DNA from: Pseudoxanthomonas sp. SL93
Lineage (GTDB): Bacteria; Pseudomonadota; Gammaproteobacteria; Xanthomonadales; Xanthomonadaceae
DNA length: 64,000 bases
Assembly (NCBI RefSeq): GCF_026625825.1
Contig: NZ_CP113065.1
Span: 2,294,001 to 2,358,000, forward strand
Direction of reading: 5' to 3'
The translations under genes were made by a program, and so were the position numbers. Shown in pieces: positions 51,935 through 60,792 of the stretch. Under the pieces are notes generated by a model, which was not told the DNA's origin, ran no database searches, and was given only the letters and a program-made list of their open reading frames with translations. Within the stretch, counting starts at the first letter, position 1, and each line of letters begins with the position of its first letter.

Positions 51935-54227
51935 CGCGCAGGGCGCTCACGGTCACCGGAATCGACTTGTAAGCGGGCGTGCCCGATGCCGGATCGTGGC
52001 TGTCCAGGGGCACCAGGCGATTGCCTTCCGGGTAGTACATGGCCGCCGAGCCGCGCGGCAGGTCATACGCGACCGCGATGAAGCCGCGCACGCGGCGCGC
52101 CGGCGCATCGCGGCCCGTCGGCATGCATGAGACAACATCGATGCGATCGCCGTGGACGATGCCACGCGCCTGCATGTCATCGGCATTCATGAACACCACG
52201 TCGCGCCGACCACGGATGCCGCGGTAGCGGTCGTCGAACCCGTAGATGGTGGTGTTGTACTGGTCGTGCGAACGGATCGTCGTCAGGGTCAGTTGGTCCG
52301 CACGCGCGTTGTCCGGATCCTCGTTGAGCCCGGGTGCCACCAGGAAACGCGCTTTCCTGCCCGGCCCGCCCCAGTCGCGCTGCGATGCGCCCACGTACAG
52401 GCGGAAGCCGCCGGGTTCGCGCACGCGCCGGTTGAAATCCTTGAAGAGCGGGAACACCGCTTCGATGTCGTCACGGATGCGGTCGTAGTCGGCCACCAGG
52501 CCCTGCCAGTCCACCTTCGTGTGTGGCAGCGTGGCCATTGCCATGCCGGCGACGATGGCGGGTTCGGACAGCAGGTGCTCCGATGCCGGCGTAAGTCCCC
52601 CTTGCGAGGCATGCACCATCGACATCGAATCCTCCACCGTCACCGACTGCAGCCCGCCCGCCTGCACGTCGCGCTCGGTGCGGCCCAGGCAAGGCAGCAG
52701 GAAGGCCTGTCGCGCCGGGATCAGGTGCGAGCGATTCAACTTGGTGGCGATGTGCACCGCCAGATCGAGGTTGCGCATCGCCGGCAGCGTGGTCTCCGGG
52801 TCGGACATCGCCACCGCCAGGTTGCCGCCCAGGCAGACCAGCGCCTTCGACCGGCCATCGCGGATCGCACGCACGGCCTCGACGGCGTCGTGGCCGTGCG
52901 TCAACGGAAACTCGAATCCGTATTTCCGTTTGATCGCATCGACCAGCGCCTCGGTCGGCTTCTCGGTGATGCCGACGGTGCGATCACCCTGCACGTTGGA
53001 GTGGCCGCGGATCGGCGCGATGCCCGCACCCTGACGGCCGATGTTCCCGCGCAACAGCATCAGGTTGGCCATCTGCTGTACGTTCTGCACGCCGAAGCGA
53101 TGCTGCGTCATGCCCATGCCGTAGCACAGGATCACGCGGTCCGCAGCGGCGTAGATGCGTGCGGCGGCCTCGATGTCCTCGCGCGGCAGGCCCGACTTCT
53201 CCACCACGTCCTCCCACCGCGTGCGCGCCAGGTCTTCGCGCAGTGCGTCCAGGCCTTCGGTGTGTTCGGCGATGAAGGCATGGTCCAGCACGCCGGCGCC
53301 ACCCGCGGCGAGGTCGGCGGCATCGGCCTCCAGCAGCCATTTCATCATGCCTTTCAGCAGCGCCAAGTCACCGCCGATCTTCACCTGGTAGTACGTCTGC
53401 GCGATCGGCGTGGACGTATTGGTGAGCATCTCCGCGGCATGCTGCGGCGAGGTGAAGCGCTCCAGGCCGCGCTCGCGCAGCGGGTTCACCGCGACGATGG
53501 GGACGCCGCGCCGCGACACCTCGCGCAGCGTGCCCAGCATGCGCGGATGATTGGTGCCCGGATTGTGGCCGAAGCTGAAAAGCGCATCGCAATGGTCGAA
53601 GTCGTCCAGCGTCACCGTGCCCTTGCCGACGCCGATGGAATCGGGCAGTCCCACGCTGGTGGCTTCGTGGCACATGTTGGAGCAGTCGGGGAAATTGTTG
53701 GTGCCGTACTCGCGCACCATCAGCTGGTACAGGAACGCAGCCTCGTTGGAGGTACGGCCCGACGTGTAGAACTCCGCCATATCCGGGTGTGGCAGCGCGC
53801 GCAGGACATCGCCGATGCGCGCGAAGGCGTCATCCCAGCTGATGGGCTGGTAACGGTCGGTCGCCGCGTCGTAGGCCATCGGATGGGTCAGCCTGCCTTC
53901 GGCTTCCAGCGCATGGTCGCTCCACTCCCACAGTTCCGACAGCGTGTGCGCGGCGAACAGGGCCGGCGTGGCGCGCTTGCCGGTGGCTTCCCACGTCACT
54001 GCCTTGGCGCCGTTCTCGCAGAATTCGAAGGAAGACGTGTGCCGCGGATCCGGCCATGCACAACCCGGGCAATCGAAACCCGCCGGCTGGTTGACCCGGC
54101 GCAGCGCCGCGGTTTCGCGACCCACCGCCATCTGGCCCTTCACCGCACGCGCCACCGCTGCCAACGCACCCCATCCACCCGCCGCACCGTCGTACTCATC
54201 GACCCCGGGAATCTTGCGCTCGCTCAT
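51909..54227 (-). CDS. YdeP/FdhF-family molybdopterin oxidoreductase
   Basis: A 772-residue molybdoenzyme of the YdeP branch of formate dehydrogenase H-like proteins, labelled formate dehydrogenase alpha subunit in many genomes. It has Cys53/Cys56 and Cys70 (CPGCAWPDP...FEFCENG), a reduced iron-sulfur motif, the cofactor segments EFYTSGRTSNEAAFLYQLM and FPDCSNMCHEATSVGLPDS, and bis-MGD contacts CYGMGMTQHRFGVQNV and TIRSHDQYNTTIYGFDDRY. No Sec codon is used. YdeP is linked to acid resistance in E. coli; the true substrate is not known. AGGAG precedes ATG 54227. Coupled to fdhD. Confidence 0.93.
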   Translation of the reverse strand: MSERKIPGVDEYDGAAGGWGALAAVARAVKGQMAVGRETAALRRVNQPAGFDCPGCAWPDPRHTSSFEFCENGAKAVTWEATGKRATPALFAAHTLSELWEWSDHALEAEGRLTHPMAYDAATDRYQPISWDDAFARIGDVLRALPHPDMAEFYTSGRTSNEAAFLYQLMVREYGTNNFPDCSNMCHEATSVGLPDSIGVGKGTVTLDDFDHCDALFSFGHNPGTNHPRMLGTLREVSRRGVPIVAVNPLRERGLERFTSPQHAAEMLTNTSTPIAQTYYQVKIGGDLALLKGMMKWLLEADAADLAAGGAGVLDHAFIAEHTEGLDALREDLARTRWEDVVEKSGLPREDIEAAARIYAAADRVILCYGMGMTQHRFGVQNVQQMANLMLLRGNIGRQGAGIAPIRGHSNVQGDRTVGITEKPTEALVDAIKRKYGFEFPLTHGHDAVEAVRAIRDGRSKALVCLGGNLAVAMSDPETTLPAMRNLDLAVHIATKLNRSHLIPARQAFLLPCLGRTERDVQAGGLQSVTVEDSMSMVHASQGGLTPASEHLLSEPAIVAGMAMATLPHTKVDWQGLVADYDRIRDDIEAVFPLFKDFNRRVREPGGFRLYVGASQRDWGGPGRKARFLVAPGLNEDPDNARADQLTLTTIRSHDQYNTTIYGFDDRYRGIRGRRDVVFMNADDMQARGIVHGDRIDVVSCMPTGRDAPARRVRGFIAVAYDLPRGSAAMYYPEGNRLVPLDSHDPASGTPAYKSIPVTVSALRDDAGDGSP

Positions 54228-54409
54228 CGGGATCTCCTGCGACATGCCTGGCGATGGTGGCAGGTGACGAGGATACTCCACGGCCTGCATGTCGGGCCCG
54301 AGCGTGCTCAACGGTCATCGAGCTGGCGGCCACGGGAGCAGTCGCCCGGCATCGGGACACCGCGCTGTTCGCAGGCGATGCCTGAAGGCCGCGTCACGCC
54401 GCCCTGGGA

Positions 54410-55414
54410 TCAGGCGGCGTGCTCCGCCTGCTGCTGCAGGATCTGCCGCACTTCATCCAGCGATGGCATCGCGGCAAACGCACCCTTGCGCGTCACCGCC
54501 AGGGCACCGACGGCGGCACCGAAGCGGATGGCATCCTCCATGTCGCCGGGATTCTGGCAGAAGGCGGCGAAACCCCGCCCATCACCACCGCGCTCACCCA
54601 GGCGGAACAGCAGTCCACCGACGAAGGCATCACCGGCCGCCGTTGTGTCGCGTACCTCGACGCGGAAGCCCTGCACCTGCCCGGAGGCCCGACGGGTGAA
54701 CCACCGGATCGGCGCTGCGCCGTCGGTGATGATCAACCAGTGCGCAGCGCCGCCGAGGATGCGGCTCCGCACGGCGGCCTCGCCTTCGGCGCCACCACCC
54801 AGCGGCTGCGCCAGGTAATCGAGTTCTTCCTGCGACAGCTTTACGAGGTCTGCCGCCAGCAAGGCCTGCCACAGGCGCGGCGTCGGATCCACGTCGGCGG
54901 GCCACAGGGCGGGCCGCAGGTTGAGGTCCAGGCTGACCATGGCACCGGCACCGCGTGCGCGTGCCATGCCGTCGAGGGTCGCCTCGGCGATGGCCGCTTC
55001 CGTCAGGCTGTTGGAACAGACGTGGAAACTGCCGGTGCCACCGAAGCAGGCCGGCAGGAAGTGCGCGCTGCGGAACAGCAGGTCCGCGGCGGGCGGGCGG
55101 TAGAAGCTGAAGCTGCGCTCGCCCTGTTCGTCCAGCGCGACGAAGGCCAACGCGGTCTTGGCGGCGCTGGTGCGCACGATGCAGTCGGTGGCGACACCGG
55201 CGGAGATGAAACTCTGCAGCAGGAAGTCACCGAACATGTCGTGGCCCAGCATGCCGGCGAAATGCGTATCGGCACCGAGCCGTGCGGCGGCCACGGCCAC
55301 GTTAGCCGGCGCGCCGCCGGCGTACTGGAGGAACGCGCGCGGCGTGTCGGGTGTGGCCGGAGGCTGCGCCAGCAGATCGATCAGGGCTTCGCCGAAACAG
55401 ACGATCTTCGACAT
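54410..55414 (-). CDS. PfkB-family sugar kinase (fructokinase/mannokinase-like)
   Basis: A 334-residue ribokinase-family kinase. It has FGEALIDLLAQPP at residues 6-18, the substrate Gly-Gly motif FLQYAGGAPANVAVAAARLG, and the anion-hole/catalytic DTTAAGDAFVGGLL with base Asp near residue 259. It phosphorylates a hexose after uptake. Within this locus (GH92 mannosidase, FucP-type permease) the substrate is likely mannose or fructose, giving the 6-phosphate; the precise sugar is inference. Its ATG lies 4 bp after the permease stop, so it is the last gene of the operon. Confidence 0.92.
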   Translation of the reverse strand: MSKIVCFGEALIDLLAQPPATPDTPRAFLQYAGGAPANVAVAAARLGADTHFAGMLGHDMFGDFLLQSFISAGVATDCIVRTSAAKTALAFVALDEQGERSFSFYRPPAADLLFRSAHFLPACFGGTGSFHVCSNSLTEAAIAEATLDGMARARGAGAMVSLDLNLRPALWPADVDPTPRLWQALLAADLVKLSQEELDYLAQPLGGGAEGEAAVRSRILGGAAHWLIITDGAAPIRWFTRRASGQVQGFRVEVRDTTAAGDAFVGGLLFRLGERGGDGRGFAAFCQNPGDMEDAIRFGAAVGALAVTRKGAFAAMPSLDEVRQILQQQAEHAA

Positions 55415-55418
55415 TTTC

Positions 55419-56732
55419 CTACGCTCCCTGCGCCTGCGTGGCCCGTGCCGGGTAGGAACCCGACAGGCCGTAGAACACGATGTAGCCGTAACACAACAGC
55501 GGCAGCAGGAATGACCCCTGCACGCCGATGGCATCGGCGAGCAGGCCCTGCAGGTAAGGCACCACCGCACCGCCCACGATGGCCATGATCAGCAGGCTGG
55601 ACGCCTTGTTGGTCAGCGGCCCCAGACGCTCGATGCTGAGCGCGAAGATGGTCGGGAACATGATCGAGTTGAACAGGCCCACCGCCACCACGCTATAGAG
55701 CGAGAGCTTTCCGCTGCCCAGCAGCGTCGCCGCCAACAGCGCCACGTTGACCACGGCGAAGAGGGCCAGCAGTTTGCGGGGCGGGAACCGGACCATGATC
55801 GCCGAACCGGCGAAGCGCCCGACCATCGCTAGGGTCCAGTACGCCGCCACGTAGCGCGATGCCTCCTGTTCGCTGAAACCACCGATGGCCGGCATCGACA
55901 GGTAATTGACCAGGAAGCTGCCGATGGCCACTTCCGCACCGACATAGAAGAAGATGGCCAACACGCCGAACCGCACGTGGCGATGGCGCAGCACGTCACC
56001 CAGCGTATGCCGGACAGGACCGGCCTGCCCGGTGGTCTCGCTCAGCGCGGGCAGGCGGAACAGGAACACGAACAAGGCCAGCAGGAACAGCACCACCGCC
56101 AGCCCGACATAGGGCCCCTGTACCGCCTGCGCTTCCTGCGCGCGGTAGGCGGCCTGTTCGGCAACCGGCAACACCGCGATCTGTTCGGCGCTCTTCACCG
56201 TGTTGCCGAGGATCAGCATGCCGCCGGCCAGAGGCGCGATGGCGGTGCCCAGTGAGTTCAACGCCTGCGCGAGCGTCAGGCGGCTGGAACTTGTCTGCTC
56301 CGGACCCAACAGCGCCACATAGGGATTGGCCGCCACCTGCAGCACGGTGATGCCGGTGGCCAGCACGAACAGCGCGCCCAGGAAGGCTTCGTACACGCGC
56401 AGTTCCGCCGCCGGCCAGAAGCCCAGTGCGCCCACACCGGCGATAGCCAGGCCCGCGACGATGCCTTTCTTGTAGCCCAGGTGCGCGACCAGTCGACCCG
56501 CCGGCAGCGACATCAGGAAGTACGCGCCGAAGAAGGTGAACTGCACCAGCATCGCGCGCGCGAAGTTCAGTTCGAACACCGCCTTCAGGTGCGGGATCAG
56601 GATGTCGTTCAGGCAGGTCAGGAAACCCCACATGAAGAAGATCGTGGTCACCACGGCCAAGGCCGCGCGTGGCGTGACCGCCGAGGCGGACCGGTGGGTG
56701 GTCACGGATGGCGGGGATGATGCGATCGGCAT
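55419..56732 (-). CDS. Sugar:H+ symporter, FucP family
   Basis: A 437-residue MFS permease of the FHS/FucP branch. The first helix motif TIFFMWGFLTCLNDILIPHLK, loop-2 LVAHLGYKKGIVAGL, QVAANPYVALLGP in helix 4 and FNSIMFPTIFALSIERLG in the second half are all hallmarks. Members import fucose, glucose/galactose or mannose; the mannosidase and kinase neighbours point to mannose or a related hexose. Located between the LacI regulator (48 bp upstream) and the kinase. Confidence 0.94.
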   Translation of the reverse strand: MPIASSPPSVTTHRSASAVTPRAALAVVTTIFFMWGFLTCLNDILIPHLKAVFELNFARAMLVQFTFFGAYFLMSLPAGRLVAHLGYKKGIVAGLAIAGVGALGFWPAAELRVYEAFLGALFVLATGITVLQVAANPYVALLGPEQTSSSRLTLAQALNSLGTAIAPLAGGMLILGNTVKSAEQIAVLPVAEQAAYRAQEAQAVQGPYVGLAVVLFLLALFVFLFRLPALSETTGQAGPVRHTLGDVLRHRHVRFGVLAIFFYVGAEVAIGSFLVNYLSMPAIGGFSEQEASRYVAAYWTLAMVGRFAGSAIMVRFPPRKLLALFAVVNVALLAATLLGSGKLSLYSVVAVGLFNSIMFPTIFALSIERLGPLTNKASSLLIMAIVGGAVVPYLQGLLADAIGVQGSFLLPLLCYGYIVFYGLSGSYPARATQAQGA

Positions 56733-56780
56733 GCGGTCGTGGACCTCAACGGGTGGATGAGAAAAGCGGAAGGAGAAGCG

Positions 56781-57938
56781 TCATGCGCGCGGCACGCCGC
56801 TGCTTTCGCGGATGCACAGGCGCACCGGTGCGATCACGCGCGTGGGCGCGGCATCGGGATCGGCCACGCGCTGCAGCAACAGGCGTGCCGCCTGCCGGCC
56901 GCGCTCGCGCGGATCGACCGACAGCGTGGTCAGCGGCGGCGTGGTCATCGCCGCTTCCGGAATGTCGTCGAAGCCTGTCACGGCGAAGCCCCGCCCGGGC
57001 TGGATGCCGCGCGAAGCCAGGCCCAGCATCAGGCCCAGCGCCACCGTGTCGTTGTAGCAGACCGCGGCCGTGGGGCTGGCGCGTTCGCCGAACAGCGCAC
57101 CGGTGCGCGTGGCCGCTTCCAGCCGGTTGGGTGCCGACTCGATCAGCCATTGCGGCTCCACCGGCAAGCCGGCCGCCGCCATCGCCTGTGCGAAACCGGC
57201 GCGGCGTTGCCGGCACGAGCTGGAGTCGGCATGCCCGCCGAAGAAAGCGATGCGGCGATGGCCCAGGCCGATCAGGTGTTCGGCGGCCATGCGTGCGCCG
57301 CGTTCGTTGTCCAGCGCCAGGAAATCCCATGCGTCCGCACCTGCCAGTTCGCGGTTGAACAGCAGCACGTGGCTGCGCGCGTCCAGCACGGTGCGCAGTT
57401 CGGCGGCATCGCTGCCTTCGGCCGGCGACAGGATCACGCCGGCAGGCGTGTGCTCCATCAGTGATGCCAGCACTGCTTGCTGGCGCTGCGGCGATTCGCC
57501 GGTGCTGCCCAGCAGGGTGACGTAGCCCTGTCCGCCCAGCGCCTCGTCCACGCCCGCGGCGAATTCCGCGAAGAACGGGTTGGACAGATCGTTGATCACC
57601 AGCGCCACGCTGGACGAGGTGCGCCTGCGCAGGTTGGCCGCGCCGCGGTTGTACACGTAGCGCTGGCGCTTGAGTTCGGCCTCGACCCGGGCACGCGTAT
57701 CGGCATGCACCAGGGGGCTGCCCCGCAGCACCAGCGAGACGGTCGCGCGCGAGACGCCGATGGCGTTGGCGATATCGGTGACCGTGACCACGCGCTGGCT
57801 GTCGCGCTTGCGCTCCAGCGCGGGTGCTTTTGCTTCGCGGGTCTTTTTCGCCGCCTTGCCCGGCGGCTTGGCGGTCCGCGACGTGCCGGGCTTGGCCTTG
57901 CCGGTGGCGCTGGCGCGAGGAGGACGCTTCTGGCTCAT
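56781..57938 (-). CDS. LacI-family regulator of the mannoside locus
   Basis: A 385-residue LacI-type repressor. A Lys/Ala-rich extension of about 48 residues (KKTREAKAPALERKR) precedes the helix-turn-helix VTDIANAIGVSRATVSLVLR and hinge helix NRGAANLRRR. The effector domain starts VALVINDLSNPFFAEFAAGV and includes GFDDIPEAAMTTPPLTTLSV. The extension is longer than in most LacI proteins and may be a non-specific DNA-binding tail. A perfect palindrome TGGATCGATCCA abuts its own start codon, suggesting autoregulation, with a matching site upstream of the TonB receptor. The inducer is probably a mannose-type sugar. Confidence 0.93.
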   Translation of the reverse strand: MSQKRPPRASATGKAKPGTSRTAKPPGKAAKKTREAKAPALERKRDSQRVVTVTDIANAIGVSRATVSLVLRGSPLVHADTRARVEAELKRQRYVYNRGAANLRRRTSSSVALVINDLSNPFFAEFAAGVDEALGGQGYVTLLGSTGESPQRQQAVLASLMEHTPAGVILSPAEGSDAAELRTVLDARSHVLLFNRELAGADAWDFLALDNERGARMAAEHLIGLGHRRIAFFGGHADSSSCRQRRAGFAQAMAAAGLPVEPQWLIESAPNRLEAATRTGALFGERASPTAAVCYNDTVALGLMLGLASRGIQPGRGFAVTGFDDIPEAAMTTPPLTTLSVDPRERGRQAARLLLQRVADPDAAPTRVIAPVRLCIRESSGVPRA

Positions 57939-57939
57939 C

Positions 57940-57951
57940 TGGATCGATCCA
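57940..57951 (-). promoter_or_regulatory. Probable LacI-family operator at the regulator start codon
   Basis: TGGATCGATCCA, a perfect 12 bp palindrome with the central CpG typical of LacI operators, ends one base before the ATG at 57938. It would overlap the ribosome binding region, so binding could block transcription or the site may serve internal regulation of the lacI-fucP-kinase genes. The same core recurs at 63926-63941. Confidence 0.6.
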
Positions 57952-58014
57952 TTCCCGTGAAGGCGCCCAGCGTAAACCATTGCGCCAGCACGCAAGCCGG
58001 GGCGGCACGCAGAC

Positions 58015-60477
58015 TCATCGACCCACCGCGGACGGCGTGGCCGCATCCGCGGCGCAGGGGGATGCGGGCAGGTCGTGCGGTCGCGTCCCCCATCCCTGCT
58101 GAGGCGGCGTACCGGTCAGCTCCACGTGCAGGCGACCGCCCTGCTGCAGGCTTTCCCAATCCAGCCACACCGAGGGATGCGCGCGGCCCCGCAACGACAC
58201 ATGGCTGATGTACTGCAGTTTGTTGCCGTCCGCCTGCGGCGCATCGATGCGCAGCGTGCGGCCCTGCCCCAGATCGATCTCGACGCGGGCGAAGCGCGGA
58301 GGATGCAGCACGAACTGGCCGGTACCCGGCACCACGGGATACAGGCCCATGGCGCTGAACAGGTACCACGCCGACATCGTGCCCAGGTCGTCGTTGCCGG
58401 TGACGCCGTTTGGCGCGTTGGTGAACAGGCGTTGCGCCGCATGCAGCACCGTGGCGGTCTTCCACGGCTGGCCGATCAGCGTGTACATCCACGGCGCGTG
58501 CAGGTCGGGCTCGTTGTTGGGGTTGTAGCGGTACTGGTTGTAGTAGCTGTAAGGCCCCACCACCCATTCCTTGCGTGCGGCGCCGGCCGGATCGGCCAGC
58601 AACGCGTCGTAGGCGAAGAAGGCATCCAGGCGACGCCCGGCTTGGTCGCGCCCGTGCATGGCCTCGACCAACCCGGTCACGTCCTGCTGCGCCAGCCACT
58701 GGTATTGCCAGGCCGTCCCCTCGTGGAAACCGTGGTGTGAGCGCGGGCCGTAGTGGCCATCCGCCGGCGTGTACCACTGTCCGTCTTCGGTGCGCGGACG
58801 CGGGAAGCCATTGAAGCCGGCTTCCCCGTCGCGGATGTCCGCATCCCAGAGCGTGCGCCAGTTGCGGCCACGCCGCTTGAGCACGGCCGCGTCATCGTCA
58901 TGACCCAGCGCGTCGGCCATCAGCGACAGCGAGCAGTCGGCCAGCGCGTACTCCAGCGTCGCCGAGCCACCGTGGTGCGGATCCACGTCCATCCCCTTCG
59001 ACGGGAACGCGCGGTCGTACTGCACGAAGCCGTGCTGGAGATAGTGGGGATTGCCGGAGCGGCCGGCATGCCGCGAGTTCAACGGCGGCACGCCGAATGC
59101 ATTCTCGCGCAGCGCGGCATACGCATCCGCTTCGCGCCCCTTGAGGGCGCCGAAACGCCACAGGTCGACGAGGAACGGGGTCACCGGATCGCCCGTCATG
59201 ATGTTCGTTTCGAAGCTGGCGTAGCCCCAGCGCGGCAGCCAGCCGCCCTGTTCACGGATGGCCAGCAACGAGCGGCCGATGTCGGCGGCGCGTTGCGGAC
59301 GCAGCAGCGCCACTAGCTGGTTCTGCGACCGGTAGGTGTCCCACAGCGAGAAGTACTCGTAGTAGGTCCAGCCATCGGCGCGGTGGATGCGATCATCGTA
59401 GCCGCGGTAGCGGCCATCGGCATCGCTGCCGGTCAGCGGCTGCAGCAGCGCGTGGTACAGCGCGGTGTAGAACACGGCACGGTCGTCGGCGCTGCCGCCC
59501 TGGATGCGCACGCTGGCCAGTTCCTTGTCCCATGCCGACTGCGCCCGCTCGCGCATCGCGTCGAAGCCGAGCAGCCGCCCGCCTTTCATGCCTTCGCTGC
59601 GCAGGTTGTTCCGCGCGCCCTCGGCATCGACGTGCGAGATGGCCGAGATGGCCGTGACGGAAGGATTGCCGCCCAGGTCGAACGTCAGCCAGGCGCCGTT
59701 GGGCTTGCCCTCGCCCTCCATGCTGTGGCGCGCGCCCGCCACGCCGCCGGCTTCGCCCCACGTACCGAAGGCCTTGAAGGGCCGGTCGAACTCCAGGCGG
59801 AACCACGTGGTGTACTGGTGGCCGCCGCAGAAACTCTTGGTGACCAGCTTGCCTTCCACCACGCGGTCGCCCACCACGTTGACAAGGCTGCCGGTCACCG
59901 CATGGCGCTCGTTCGCCTGGCCCACGTTGACGAGCACGTGGCCTTCGCCGCGGCTGGAAAAGGTGTAGCGCTCGGCCGCGGCGTGGGTCAGCGCGGTGGT
60001 CTCGGCATCGATGCCGCCGTAGTCGGTCAGGCGAACCTTGTAATAGCCGGCCTGCCCGTTCTCGCCGTCATGCCGGTAGCGCGAACCGTAGCGCTTGTGA
60101 TCGAACGTCTTGGCGTCGCCCGTGTCGAAGTCACCGCCCGCACCGATGCGACCGGTGACCGGCAGCACGGAGACCTGTCCCCCCTGCTCCCAGCAGCCCG
60201 CGCCGGAAACGAACGAGTGGCCAAAGCCGCGGATCTGCGGGTCGTCATAGCGCCAACCCGAGTAGTGCGAGCCGATCGGGCTGACCTGGATCTGGCCGAA
60301 GGGCGCCGAGGCACCCGGAAAGGTGTTGCCGTCGTCCTTGCTGCCGATGAAGGTATTGACCTCGGCAGCCAGCCTTGCCGGCGCCGCATCGGCCGCCGCG
60401 GTAGTCAGCGCCAGCAGTAGGGACAGTGCCCCGAACATGGCGTTGATCGTTTTGTTCTTCATCTGCTCACGGGTCAT
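58015..60477 (-). CDS. GH92 family alpha-mannosidase, exported
   Basis: An 820-residue GH92 glycosidase (exo-alpha-mannosidase family, Ca2+-dependent). The signal peptide lies in MKNKTINAMFGALSLLLALT... ending ADA. The N-terminal beta domain starts VNTFIGSKDDGNTFPGASAPFG. In the catalytic barrel, HHGFHEGTAWQYQW carries the general acid Glu586 and GNDDLGTMSAWYLFSAMGLY the general base Asp pair 696-697, at the positions known from the family. Location is periplasm or cell surface. It follows the TonB receptor gene, fitting trimming of imported mannosides. The start is 60477 or 60462; neither has a strong ribosome binding site. Confidence 0.94.
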   Translation of the reverse strand: MTREQMKNKTINAMFGALSLLLALTTAAADAAPARLAAEVNTFIGSKDDGNTFPGASAPFGQIQVSPIGSHYSGWRYDDPQIRGFGHSFVSGAGCWEQGGQVSVLPVTGRIGAGGDFDTGDAKTFDHKRYGSRYRHDGENGQAGYYKVRLTDYGGIDAETTALTHAAAERYTFSSRGEGHVLVNVGQANERHAVTGSLVNVVGDRVVEGKLVTKSFCGGHQYTTWFRLEFDRPFKAFGTWGEAGGVAGARHSMEGEGKPNGAWLTFDLGGNPSVTAISAISHVDAEGARNNLRSEGMKGGRLLGFDAMRERAQSAWDKELASVRIQGGSADDRAVFYTALYHALLQPLTGSDADGRYRGYDDRIHRADGWTYYEYFSLWDTYRSQNQLVALLRPQRAADIGRSLLAIREQGGWLPRWGYASFETNIMTGDPVTPFLVDLWRFGALKGREADAYAALRENAFGVPPLNSRHAGRSGNPHYLQHGFVQYDRAFPSKGMDVDPHHGGSATLEYALADCSLSLMADALGHDDDAAVLKRRGRNWRTLWDADIRDGEAGFNGFPRPRTEDGQWYTPADGHYGPRSHHGFHEGTAWQYQWLAQQDVTGLVEAMHGRDQAGRRLDAFFAYDALLADPAGAARKEWVVGPYSYYNQYRYNPNNEPDLHAPWMYTLIGQPWKTATVLHAAQRLFTNAPNGVTGNDDLGTMSAWYLFSAMGLYPVVPGTGQFVLHPPRFARVEIDLGQGRTLRIDAPQADGNKLQYISHVSLRGRAHPSVWLDWESLQQGGRLHVELTGTPPQQGWGTRPHDLPASPCAADAATPSAVGR

Positions 60478-60792
60478 CGTTCGTCACCAGGGCGGGCATG
60501 GGCGTGTCGGCTGCACCTCGCTGCATTGGCCGCACGTGTCGACGTGCGGACCGCGGCGAGGCAGGCGGCGTCCATGCCGCCGACCACGATTGGAAAGGTG
60601 GCCCGGCCGTAACCGGGCCGTCAGCCCCGCGCCGCCTGTTGGCCAGGCGAGAGAGGCGCGGAGCGAACGCGTGCACGTGGAGCCGGTTGGCCAGCCGCTC
60701 CCCGTACTCATTCCCACGGAATCCATGATGTGCCGTCCACGGGGGTTGCGGAAGGAACCCCTCGTGCAGGGGGACGCGAGGGGTGGTGCACA
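60478..60792. other. Intergenic region with several hairpins between TonB receptor and GH92 genes
   Basis: A 315-base stretch with no gene. It contains stems CCGCACG/CGTGCGG (60530-60536 with 60543-60549) and GGCCCGG/CCGGGCC (60600-60606 with 60613-60619), besides the terminator-like hairpin at 60757-60784. No LacI-type palindrome was found, so GH92 expression probably depends on read-through from the receptor promoter or on a promoter not recognised here. Confidence 0.55.
60757..60784 (-). terminator. Attenuator/terminator hairpin after the TonB receptor gene
   Basis: CGAGGGGT/ACCCCTCG form a perfect 8 bp stem (60757-60764 with 60777-60784) with a 12-base loop, nine bases past the receptor stop codon (minus strand), followed by TTCCTTCC. 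It would lower transcription into the downstream GH92 gene, giving more receptor than enzyme. Confidence 0.55.

Noticed and set aside
52152..54818. 888-codon frame antisense to the molybdoenzyme
   Set aside because: Mirror frame without motifs; the minus strand carries a recognisable YdeP-type enzyme.
55371..55386. GATCGATC inside the sugar kinase gene as a further LacI operator
   Set aside because: It encodes conserved residues near the kinase start (LIDLLAQ region) and its flanks (CA...AG) do not match the extended palindrome.
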